Below, piece after piece: positions 5,670 to 10,430 of a stretch of 10,444 bases of DNA. Each line of letters opens with the position of its first letter. Position 1 is the first letter of the stretch. The stretch comes from Clostridia bacterium. Lineage in GTDB: Bacteria; Bacillota_A; Clostridia; Christensenellales; UBA1242. The translations under genes were made by a program, and so were the position numbers. The stretch is from assembly GCA_017938565.1 (NCBI GenBank), contig JAGBBI010000079.1, forward strand, positions 1 to 10,444, written 5' to 3'. The notes under the pieces are model-generated. The model was not told the DNA's origin, did not search any database, and was given only the letters and a program-made list of their open reading frames with translations.

Positions 5670-6312
5670 TGAAGTTATCGTGATTATGGGGACTTTGCAA
5701 GTTGCTTATCCAAGATTTTACAAGGATTTATCACCACAACAAGCAAATTTGACTGTAAATTTATGGACTAAAATGCTTGAAGATGTTACGGCTGAACAAG
5801 CAACTCTAGCAATAAATAAAATAATTGCAACAAGCGAATGGCCACCTACAATAGCCGATGTAAGAAAAGCTATTTTTGAAACACAACAAGGTTCTGTTAA
5901 AGATGCAGGAGAGGCTTGGGGTGAAGTTACGGCAGCTATGCGAATGTTTGGTTATATGCGTGAAAAAGAGGCTCTTGAAAGTATGTCAGAGCAGACAAGA
6001 ACGGCTGTAAAATACATAAACTGGCAAACCCTTTGCCGAAGTAAAGATTCAATGGCTGATAGGGCTCATTTTTTCAAAGTCTATGAAACAGTTAAACAAA
6101 GGAGCATAGAAAACAATCAAGTACCGTTGTTTATAAAAGACAAGATACTCGAAAATATAGAAATGAATAAGCCTAAGATTGAGCCTGTGGCTGTTATATC
6201 TGACAATCAAGATATTCAAAGAGGGGCAGAGGTAGAAAATAATAATAAGCCCGAAAGAATCTCTGAAATCTTGCAAAGAATGAAATTGCAAATAATAAAT
6301 AACAAAGCATAA
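5659..6312 (+). CDS. replicative helicase loader/inhibitor, G39P-like
   Basis: A 217-residue protein of the phage helicase loader/inhibitor type known from SPP1 G39P, which binds the replicative helicase, keeps it inactive and delivers it to the initiator-bound origin. The N-terminal 75 residues (MTRDEVIVIMGTLQVAYPRF, then LTVNLWTKMLEDVTAEQATL and the ATSEWPPTIADVRKAI motif) are the characteristic helical domain; the C-terminus (about 150-217) is polar and probably flexible, the part that contacts helicase in G39P. I chose the ATG at 5659, which has AGGTGG at 5645-5650, over the GTG at 5647. It overlaps the initiator gene by 11 bases. No phage helicase gene is in the window, so host DnaB is the likely client. 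Confidence 0.82.
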   Translation: MTRDEVIVIMGTLQVAYPRFYKDLSPQQANLTVNLWTKMLEDVTAEQATLAINKIIATSEWPPTIADVRKAIFETQQGSVKDAGEAWGEVTAAMRMFGYMREKEALESMSEQTRTAVKYINWQTLCRSKDSMADRAHFFKVYETVKQRSIENNQVPLFIKDKILENIEMNKPKIEPVAVISDNQDIQRGAEVENNNKPERISEILQRMKLQIINNKA

Positions 6313-6324
6313 AGGAGTTAACAG

Positions 6325-6708
6325 ATGTCTTTAAATTTTAAAAACTATTTTATTATACAAGCAAAGTTACCGAGCCTTAATGACTACATAACAGCTTGTA
6401 GGACTAATAAGTACACAGGAGCTAAGTTTAAAAAAACACAAGAAATATTGATTGGTGGATACATCAATCAAGCTAAAAACAAAACTTTAAAGCCGGTTGT
6501 TACTCCTGTAAAAGTTGTTTTTGAATGGCACGAGAAAACAGCTAAAAGAGATGCTGACAATATTGCAAGTGCTAAGAAATTTATACTTGACGCATTACAA
6601 GAGTATGGAATCTTGATAAATGATAATCAAAAGTATGTGAAAGGGTTTACAGATGAGTTTGTTAAAGATACAAAAGATTTTGTTGTTGTTGAGTTGGTAG
6701 AGTGTTAG
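6325..6708 (+). CDS. rusA: RusA-family Holliday junction resolvase
   Basis: A 127-residue endonuclease that cuts four-way junctions and so resolves recombination and replication intermediates before packaging. The family core is visible: PSLNDYI near the N-terminus (16-22), the metal-binding pair Asp76 and Asp78 in KRDADNIASAKKFILDAL (74-91), and Asp100 in GILINDNQKYV, corresponding to the three essential aspartates of E. coli RusA. Length is normal. Ribosome binding site AAGGAG. The TAG stop is followed in the same frame by 48 more open codons that look like protein (6709-6855), which is unusual. It closes the replication-recombination block started by the YqaJ nuclease. Confidence 0.92.
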   Translation: MSLNFKNYFIIQAKLPSLNDYITACRTNKYTGAKFKKTQEILIGGYINQAKNKTLKPVVTPVKVVFEWHEKTAKRDADNIASAKKFILDALQEYGILINDNQKYVKGFTDEFVKDTKDFVVVELVEC

Positions 6709-6855
6709 GGTAAAGTTAAATACAATCAAAAGAAATATGTTGTTTTAAACAGATATTCTAATTTTGTTGTTTTGAGTAATGAAATATATGGAACCTCTGC
6801 TCGTTATGAAGAATTTTTGGAACATAACGAGGCGGGGAACTTGATTTATGGTTAA
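6709..6855 (+). pseudogene. start-less ORF in frame after rusA stop
   Basis: Directly after the rusA TAG, the same frame stays open for 48 codons to a TAA at 6853-6855. The translation (VKYNQKKYVVLNRYSNFVVL, then SNEIYGTSARYEEFLEHNEAGNLIYG) has the composition and rhythm of a small phage protein, but no ATG, GTG or TTG lies near its beginning; the first possible start is a TTG at 6772. The most economical reading is a small gene whose start codon decayed (GTT AAA TAC at 6715 where ATG AAA TAC would be expected, with AGGGT just upstream). Other possibilities are amber read-through extending RusA by 49 residues, or use of a rare start. I recognise no family. Confidence 0.45.
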
Positions 6856-6907
6856 AAATCAAAGGGGGCTGTGAAATACAGCTACCTTAGAAGTTGGAGG
6901 GTTGAAG

Positions 6908-7621
6908 ATGAGGAAGTACACAAAAGAAGATTTTGAAAATTTTGAAGTTGTAAACGGTTACAGAATTTGTCCAAGTGGTGATTATACTCAAATAAAAGAG
7001 TTTGGGGATAAGTGCAAGTTCTCTATGGATTGTGTATTTGGAGAGGGTACCAGTTTTGGGGATAGTTGCAGTTTCGGGGAATGTTGCAGTTTCGGGGAAT
7101 GTTGCAGTTTCAGAGGATATTGCAGTTTCGGGGGATGTTGCAGTTTCGGGGAATGTTGCAGTTTCGGGGACGGTTGCAGTTTTGGGGAATGTTGTGATTT
7201 TAAGCGGAATTGTAGTTTTGGACTAAATTGTAGTTTTGGAAAAAATTGCAGTTTCGGGATATGTTGCCATTTTGAGTGGAATTGCCATTTTGGACAAAAT
7301 TGCGAATTTAAAGAAAATTGCCGTTTCAGGGACGGTTGCTGTTTTGGAGAAAATTGTAAATTTGGGAAACATTGTTCCATAGAGGGTATAAAATTTAAAA
7401 AATTCCTCAAATTTGAGGGATTTGGAAGTGAAAAAAGATGTACATACTTCTTTTTAACAGAGGATAACAAAATCTATGTTCGTTGTGGTTGTTTTAGTGG
7501 CTACATTGATGAGTTCAGAAATAAAGTAACCAAAACACACGAAAACAACTTTTATGCACAAGGTTATCTTAAAGTGGCAGAGTTGGCAGAATGGCAGTTA
7601 AAAAACGATTTGGAGGGTTGA
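6908..7621 (+). CDS. cysteine-rich hexapeptide-repeat beta-helix protein
   Basis: A 237-residue protein with three parts. Residues 1-36 are an ordinary N-terminus ([20 protein letters not shown], then [16 protein letters not shown]). Residues 37-156 are 20 consecutive hexapeptides of the form x-F-G-x-x-C, which fits the left-handed beta-helix rule (large hydrophobic, Gly, two variable, small residue, variable) with Phe and Cys in the two inward positions, about 6-7 coils. Residues 157-237 ([20 protein letters not shown], then a helical end) form a C-terminal domain. There are 31 cysteines in total. No acyltransferase active site is evident, so a structural, metal-binding or protein-mimic role is more likely. 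Start chosen at ATG 6908 because of GGAGG at 6896-6900. Similar proteins occur in Clostridia prophages as I recall them; the function is unknown. Confidence 0.85.
   Translation: MRKYTKEDFENFEVVNGYRICPSGDYTQIKEFGDKCKFSMDCVFGEGTSFGDSCSFGECCSFGECCSFRGYCSFGGCCSFGECCSFGDGCSFGECCDFKRNCSFGLNCSFGKNCSFGICCHFEWNCHFGQNCEFKENCRFRDGCCFGENCKFGKHCSIEGIKFKKFLKFEGFGSEKRCTYFFLTEDNKIYVRCGCFSGYIDEFRNKVTKTHENNFYAQGYLKVAELAEWQLKNDLEG
7016..7375 (+). repeat. 18-bp coding repeat array
   Basis: Twenty 18-bp units encode the hexapeptides. The first half is nearly identical at the DNA level (TTGCAGTTTCGGGGA recurs at 7066 and 7084 and again around 7138-7170), whereas the second half has diverged. This gradient suggests recent unit duplication in the 5' part, with copy number free to change by slippage or recombination. 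Confidence 0.8.
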
Positions 7622-7623
7622 AG

Positions 7624-7959
7624 ATGAAAGCAGAGCAGATTAAATATGGGGATATTGTTAGACATTTTAAGTATGAAACACTTTCAGAAGAAGAAAAGAA
7701 GCAGAATAAATACTTGTATTGTGTTAAAGGTATTGCAGAACATACGGAAACTGGCGAGAGATTAGTAATTTATCAAGCTATGTACCCACCATTTCAGACT
7801 TATGCAAGACCTCTTGAAATGTTTTGCAGTAAAGTAGACCTTGTTAAATATCCAAACATTAAACAGAAATATAGATTAGAAAAACACGATATACAACCTA
7901 ATTGTAATTTGAAAATGATAGAGGAAATTAAAACAGGAGGTTTTGAAGATGAATTATAG
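7624..7959 (+). CDS. DUF1653 domain protein
   Basis: A 111-residue protein with the DUF1653 pattern: [13 protein letters not shown] (8-20), then [20 protein letters not shown] (31-50), [17 protein letters not shown] (51-67). This small fold is common in bacteria and phages; its molecular function is not established. After about residue 75 there is an extra charged tail ending [18 protein letters not shown] chose the ATG at 7624 rather than 7591 because its initiation region (TTGGAGGGTTGAAGATGA, 7610-7627) is identical over 18 bases to that of the preceding gene. Its last 11 bases overlap the next small ORF. Confidence 0.8.
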   Translation: MKAEQIKYGDIVRHFKYETLSEEEKKQNKYLYCVKGIAEHTETGERLVIYQAMYPPFQTYARPLEMFCSKVDLVKYPNIKQKYRLEKHDIQPNCNLKMIEEIKTGGFEDEL

Positions 7960-8044
7960 AGAACTAACAGACCTTGTGGCAAAAGGTTGTAATTTTGAAG
8001 AAAATGCTTGTGTGGTTGGGGTTGCTATTGATGACGGAGGATAA
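7949..8044 (+). CDS. 31-aa ORF overlapping DUF1653 and mazG-like genes
   Basis: This short ORF has one of the best ribosome binding sites in the region (AGGAGG at 7935-7940, 8 bases before the ATG), overlaps the DUF1653 stop by 11 bases, and ends at a TAA at 8042-8044, 14 bases inside the following MazG-like ORF. The product starts [14 protein letters not shown] and ends [10 protein letters not shown]. It may be a separate peptide, a leader that couples translation to the MazG-like gene (which has only a weak binding site), or the true N-terminus of that gene separated by a frameshift. A +1 shift at the TAA would join the two frames in good register. Confidence 0.45.
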   Translation: MNYRELTDLVAKGCNFEENACVVGVAIDDGG

Positions 8045-8300
8045 ACAAAGTAATCAAACTATTGAAGAATGTGGTGAGTTGATACAAGCACTTGCGAAAT
8101 TTAACAGAACAAAGGGCAAAGGGTATGATACACCAGTTACAGAGTATGAAGCAAGAGAAAAAGTTATTGAAGAGCTTGCAGATATTCAAGTTTGTATTTA
8201 TCAGTTAATTTATTTGATGAATTGTACAGATGAAGTAAATAAAATTACGCTTGAAAAGTTAGAAAGACAATTACAAAGAATTGAACAAAGTAAGGAGTAA
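8031..8300 (+). CDS. MazG-like nucleotide pyrophosphohydrolase
   Basis: An 89-residue all-helical protein with the metal-binding signature of the MazG/dUTPase-like NTP pyrophosphohydrolase superfamily: E12-E13-x-x-E16 in QTIEECGELIQAL and E48-x-x-D51 in IEELADIQVCIYQL. Such enzymes hydrolyse NTPs to NMPs; phage versions may alter nucleotide pools or ppGpp, but substrate cannot be read from sequence. The protein starts only 11 residues before the first motif, short for the family, where a full leading helix is usual. The ATG at 8031 has only a weak binding site (GGGG at 8018-8021). The upstream 31-aa ORF in another frame has a strong one, so translational coupling or a frameshifted N-terminus is likely. 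In-frame ATG codons upstream (7974, 8004) give implausible sequence. Confidence 0.72.
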   Translation: MTEDKQSNQTIEECGELIQALAKFNRTKGKGYDTPVTEYEAREKVIEELADIQVCIYQLIYLMNCTDEVNKITLEKLERQLQRIEQSKE

Positions 8301-8306
8301 AAATAG

Positions 8307-8324
8307 ATGAGGGAAATTATATGA
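8307..8324 (+). CDS. possible 5-codon leader ORF
   Basis: ATG at 8307 opens MREII followed by TGA. It sits 10 bases after AAGGAG (8291-8296), and its stop overlaps the ATG of the next gene (ATGA at 8321-8324). It may meter translation of that gene, or it may be chance, since GAGGGA at 8310-8315 could serve the next gene directly. Confidence 0.2.
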   Translation: MREII

Positions 8325-8533
8325 AAATAGAAAGAACAAGATATATAGTAATGAGAAATAATAGAACGGAAATATGGTGTGGATTAGCTCAACATTATCA
8401 TTTTGTAAAGGTTGATGAAATAAAAGATGTTGCTATTAAAACTTATAGAACAAGAAAACAAGCAAAGAGTGGTTGTTCGTCTTGGGATAGAGATTTTGAG
8501 GTTGTTGAATGTAAAGAAATTTATGATATATAG
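8321..8533 (+). CDS. 70-aa phage protein, unknown function
   Basis: The start is preceded closely by GAGGGA (8310-8315). The product (MKIERTRYIVMRNNRTEIWC, then GLAQHYHFVKVDEI and an RTRKQAKSGCSSW segment) is compact, mixed alpha/beta in outline, with a net positive charge. The pattern of short strand, loop, strand and an RxRKQAK helix resembles small proteins I associate with Clostridia phages, but I cannot name a family. It ends with TAG and is followed at 2 bases by the AAGGAG serving the next gene. Confidence 0.6.
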   Translation: MKIERTRYIVMRNNRTEIWCGLAQHYHFVKVDEIKDVAIKTYRTRKQAKSGCSSWDRDFEVVECKEIYDI

Positions 8534-8553
8534 AAAGGAGTAAAAGCAAATTT

Positions 8554-8901
8554 ATGACGATTTCAGAGGTCAACAAAGAACTTTTAGAACAAAGTATAAC
8601 TGATTCGTGTATACATAAAAATATTAGGCAGTTTGATTTGAGAGCCTATTATGATGAAATTTTAGTTGCGTCTTTATGGCAAGACGAAGAAAAAAACTGG
8701 CATTGGACTAAACGGCTATATGGTATAGGAACTGTGGGAGATATGGAAACAGAGTATTTAGATAATAAATCTCTTAAGGGAATTATTGCAGAGTTTCTTA
8801 TATGTGTAAGGGATTGGTTAGAAGATGAAGAAGATTATTTAAAAAGTATAAGAAATAAATTAAATGAAAAACATTTAGGATTAGTTGGAGGTATAAAATG
8901 A
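8554..8901 (+). CDS. 115-aa phage protein, unknown function
   Basis: A mostly acidic protein with several tryptophans (SLWQDEEKNWHWTKRLYGIG, residues about 41-60), then a long helical C-terminal part (IAEFLICVRDWLEDEEDYLK and after). No known motif is visible. AAGGAG at 8535-8540 is 13 bases from the ATG, longer than ideal, but no better start exists nearby. The stop overlaps the next start by four bases (ATGA at 8898-8901), so the two are probably translationally coupled. Confidence 0.65.
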   Translation: MTISEVNKELLEQSITDSCIHKNIRQFDLRAYYDEILVASLWQDEEKNWHWTKRLYGIGTVGDMETEYLDNKSLKGIIAEFLICVRDWLEDEEDYLKSIRNKLNEKHLGLVGGIK

Positions 8902-9206
8902 ACAGGGCAGAACGCAGACGAATTACAAAAGAAAATCAAAAAAATCCGACTTTAAATATTAAAGTCTCGGATATAAATAAAATTAAAGAAACAGCTACAA
9001 AAGATGCAGTAAATGAAGCTGTATCTTTGATGTTGTCAATTCCAGTAATGGTGTTACACGACAAATATGGTTTTGGTAAAAAAAGACTTCAAAAATTTAC
9101 GGACCAATGTTTAGAATTATTTGATAGTTTTAACAAAGGATATGTTAGTTTTGAAGATTTGATTAATACATTAAAAGAAGAAACAGGAGTTGAGGTAAAA
9201 AGATGA
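8898..9206 (+). CDS. 102-aa phage protein with basic N-terminus
   Basis: The protein opens with a very basic segment (MNRAERRRITKENQKNP), followed by a helical body in which ATKDAVNEAVSLMLSIPVMVLHDKYGFGKKRL can be recognised as a pattern that recurs in Clostridia phages (a hydrophobic helix, then HDKYGFGKKRLQKF). The C-terminus has a further helix and ends TLKEETGVEVKR. The function is unknown; the basic N-terminus could bind nucleic acid. It overlaps both neighbours by ATGA junctions, making a tightly coupled run with the preceding and the following gene. Confidence 0.7.
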   Translation: MNRAERRRITKENQKNPTLNIKVSDINKIKETATKDAVNEAVSLMLSIPVMVLHDKYGFGKKRLQKFTDQCLELFDSFNKGYVSFEDLINTLKEETGVEVKR

Positions 9207-9382
9207 AAAAATTAGAAATAACTAATGATAATGATAAGTTAGAACTAGAATGTAATAATCTAAGCTGTATGTATTGCAGCAATATAGATTTAGAAAATAA
9301 TATAGAGTTAGAAAAAAATGTTTGTAGTATTAATGATTATGAATGCAGAGCAAAACTTGATACAGAGGAATTTTATAAATGA
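9203..9382 (+). CDS. 59-aa acidic cysteine-bearing small protein
   Basis: An ORF joined to its neighbours by ATGA overlaps on both sides (9203-9206 and 9379-9382), with GAGG at 9192-9195 as ribosome binding site. The product is acidic and Asn-rich and carries five cysteines (17, 22, 25, 41, 48). The C-x4-C-x2-C group (CNNLSCMYC, 17-25) plus a later Cys could hold a zinc ion, the size of a small zinc-ribbon or treble-clef-like domain. I recognise no family. The coupled position argues that it is a real gene. Confidence 0.6.
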   Translation: MKKLEITNDNDKLELECNNLSCMYCSNIDLENNIELEKNVCSINDYECRAKLDTEEFYK

Positions 9383-9498
9383 TTAAGGAACTGAAGAAAG
9401 AAATCTGTAAAAACATAGAAACTTTGACATATGAACAAATAAAATATATACATAAGTTAATTTTATGTTTTGAGCAGATGAAAAAAGAAGGTAGATAA
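9379..9498 (+). CDS. 39-aa helical microprotein
   Basis: It begins in an ATGA overlap with the preceding gene and has GAGGA at 9364-9369 as ribosome binding site. The product (MIKELKKEICKNIETLTYEQ, then IKYIHKLILCFEQMKKEGR) is predicted to form two amphipathic helices, the second strongly hydrophobic on one face, as in small helical-bundle partners or inhibitors. Many prophages carry similar tiny LTYEQIKYI-like proteins; I cannot name this one. It is the last gene before the minus-strand terminator and the late-regulator gene. Confidence 0.5.
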   Translation: MIKELKKEICKNIETLTYEQIKYIHKLILCFEQMKKEGR

Positions 9499-9507
9499 AA
9501 ACATAAT

Positions 9508-9528
9508 AAAAAAGGAGCTTTCGCCCCT
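9508..9528 (-). terminator. leftward-oriented terminator with GAAA loop
   Basis: On the minus strand AGGGGC (complement of 9523-9528) pairs with GCTCCT (complement of 9513-9518) through a G-U wobble, with a GAAA tetraloop, and runs into a T-tract (complement of the A-run 9508-9513). On the + strand the same stem has an A-C mismatch and no T-tract. It therefore favours termination of leftward RNA. Confidence 0.55.
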
Positions 9529-9550
9529 CTCAAATAAAACAATTCGCACT

Positions 9551-9582
9551 TGTTATTATAACATATTTTTGAGGAGGGTAAA
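9551..9582. promoter_or_regulatory. dyad with extended -10 boxes on both strands
   Basis: TGTTATTATAACA (9551-9563) is a perfect dyad around one central base. It reads as TGTTATAAT on the minus strand (a perfect extended -10, with TTTACC 16 bases upstream at 9577-9582) and TGTTATTAT on the + strand. A leftward RNA would begin near 9548 and stop at the terminator after about 40 nt; a rightward one would begin just ahead of the late-regulator gene. It could also be an operator for that gene. Confidence 0.4.
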
Positions 9583-9584
9583 AG

Positions 9585-10100
9585 ATGAATTTTAAGGAAG
9601 TTGAAGAAGAAATCAAACAGTATTATTCAAGAATACGAGCATTAGAACAATTAAATAATCAACTTGAAGTTTTAAATGACCGTAAGGACCAGCTTGAATA
9701 TAAAATAGAACATTCTAATATAACTCTTTTTAATGAGTTTTCTGAAATAAGTGGGGTAAGCTATGACGGTGTTGGTGGCTCTGGAGGTTCAATAACATCT
9801 CCTCAAGAAAGGGCAATCGATAAGGCTTTTGTAGGTTTAGAGAAAAAGCTTGAAGAAGTTAAAGTCGAAATTTTATTACTAGAAGAAAAAATCAACTATA
9901 TCCAAGTTGAAAATAGTAAATTGAATTTTATAATTAAAAATTTAGATTATGAATACAAAGCTATAATTGAGGGATTTTATAAAAATAAAAGTAATGCTGT
10001 TAAATTAAGTCTTGCTTTAAATATGGATAGAGCGACCATATATCGTAAAAGAGATAAAGTTTTAGCTGATGTAACAAAGTGGGTTAAAAATTATTTTTAA
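9585..10100 (+). CDS. putative late transcription regulator, ArpU/RinA-like
   Basis: A 171-residue protein with GAGGAGGG (9571-9578) as ribosome binding site. Residues 1-45 form a coiled coil (EEEIKQYYSRIRALEQLNNQ and following). A Gly/Ser-rich hinge (SYDGVGGSGGSITSPQERAI, 59-78) is followed by a second coiled coil (about 83-118), and residues about 120-166 form a helix-turn-helix like sigma region 4 (LDYEYKAIIEGFY, then NAVKLSLALNMDRATIYRKR). This architecture and its place just before the packaging genes match ArpU/RinA-type proteins, which in Gram-positive phages turn on late genes. Four phased TGCGACA boxes begin 5 bases after its stop and are the obvious candidate binding sites. An antiterminator role is the main alternative, because a terminator lies downstream. 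Confidence 0.72.
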   Translation: MNFKEVEEEIKQYYSRIRALEQLNNQLEVLNDRKDQLEYKIEHSNITLFNEFSEISGVSYDGVGGSGGSITSPQERAIDKAFVGLEKKLEEVKVEILLLEEKINYIQVENSKLNFIIKNLDYEYKAIIEGFYKNKSNAVKLSLALNMDRATIYRKRDKVLADVTKWVKNYF

Positions 10101-10104
10101 AATG

Positions 10105-10143
10105 TGCGACAAAAATGCGACAAAAATGCGACAAAGTTGCGAC
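10105..10143 (+). repeat. four 11-bp-phased TGCGAC boxes
   Basis: TGCGACAAAAA-type repeats start at 10105, 10116, 10127 and 10138, each exactly 11 bp apart (the unit before the last box reads TGCGACAAAGT). One helical turn per repeat places all boxes on one DNA face. The last box sits where a -35 element would be for the promoter at 10162-10170. They lie directly behind the gene of the likely DNA-binding protein, typical of activator sites. Confidence 0.8.
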
Positions 10144-10170
10144 AATTTTTAAAATAAATCGTGTTAAGAT
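10142..10170 (+). promoter_or_regulatory. probable late promoter, extended -10
   Basis: TGTTAAGAT at 10162-10170 is an extended -10 box. The hexamer at the proper 17-base distance (10142-10147, ACAATT) is a poor -35, and the fourth TGCGAC box overlaps it. That is the expected layout of an activator-dependent promoter. The start site would be near 10177. Confidence 0.55.
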
Positions 10171-10174
10171 ATTA

Positions 10175-10201
10175 TTGTCGAAAGGTAAGGAAATTCGACA
10201 A
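10175..10201. promoter_or_regulatory. inverted repeat at late transcript start
   Basis: TTGTCGAA (10175-10182) is the exact reverse complement of TTCGACAA (10194-10201), with an 11-base spacer. The half site resembles the TGCGACA boxes (CGACAA is shared). It may be a two-sided site for the same regulator overlapping the start point, or an 8-bp hairpin at the 5' end of the late RNA. Confidence 0.55.
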
Positions 10202-10228
10202 AATCATTTTTTCTCTCACTCTAAAAAA

Positions 10229-10248
10229 GGTCGGGATAAAATCCGGCC
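10229..10248 (+). ncRNA. GC-rich hairpin in the late leader
   Basis: GGTCGG (10229-10234) pairs with CCGGCC (10243-10248) through one T-G wobble; with one bulged G the stem extends two more pairs to a 3-base loop. It is one of the few GC-rich points in an AT-rich window, inside the 330 bases without a gene between 10100 and 10431. It probably forms the first stable domain of a leader RNA that ends at the terminator at 10346-10373. I could not match it to any known RNA family. Confidence 0.5.
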
Positions 10249-10254
10249 AATATG

Positions 10255-10298
10255 GGTGTAGTTGGTACTTTTTATCGGGTTCGATTCCTGATGCACTA
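10255..10298 (+). other. tRNA-like element lacking an anticodon arm
   Basis: TAGTTGGTA (10259-10267) resembles a tRNA D-loop. TCGGG-TTCGATT-CCTGA (10275-10291) is a canonical T-arm: a 5-bp stem and the 7-base TTCRANY loop. GGTGTA (10255-10260) can pair with TGCACT (10292-10297), like an acceptor stem, with two wobbles. Only seven bases separate the D-loop-like and T-arm-like parts, so there is no anticodon arm and it cannot decode. It is either a tRNA remnant or a tRNA-mimicking fold. Confidence 0.4.
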
Positions 10299-10345
10299 AA
10301 CCGGAAATTTTGATTCATAGATGAACTCCCCCTTTCTTGCAGAAA

Positions 10346-10373
10346 AGACTGACCATTTTGGTTGGTCTTTTTT
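10346..10373 (+). terminator. strong rightward intrinsic terminator
   Basis: AGACTGACC (10346-10354) pairs with GGTTGGTCT (10360-10368) over nine pairs, with two adjacent G-U wobbles and a 5-base loop, followed by a T-tract through 10373. It lies after the late promoter and before the next gene, so late transcription must read through it, or restart beyond it. TTGAAA at 10386-10391 with TAAATA 17 bases later is only a weak promoter candidate. Confidence 0.85.
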
Positions 10374-10430
10374 GTTTGGGAGGAATTGAAAAAAATAAAT
10401 GATATAGATAAATAAAAACGAGGTGAGGTG

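Noticed and set aside
6706..6855. Genome-wide TAG reassignment to glutamine
   Set aside because: TAG stops at 7957 and 8531 end genes of normal length without protein-like extensions, so a recoded amber is not needed to explain the window.
7002..7226. 74-codon + strand ORF rich in VAVSGN repeats
   Set aside because: It is the +1 shadow frame of the 18-bp repeats, without a ribosome binding site.
7016..7375. CRISPR or intergenic repeat element
   Set aside because: The 18-bp units encode an uninterrupted hexapeptide array in a well-initiated gene.
6988..7470. 160-codon minus-strand ORF with SPKLQ-type repeats
   Set aside because: It mirrors the 18-bp repeats of the hexapeptide gene; the + strand frame has a strong ribosome binding site and the beta-helix pattern.
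9330..9542. 70-codon minus-strand ORF opposite two coupled small genes
   Set aside because: No ribosome binding site, and it opposes a chain of ATGA-linked + strand genes.
10175..10373. Known riboswitch or T-box leader
   Set aside because: I could find none of the conserved core motifs, such as the T-box UGGN-type antiterminator consensus; only generic stems are visible.
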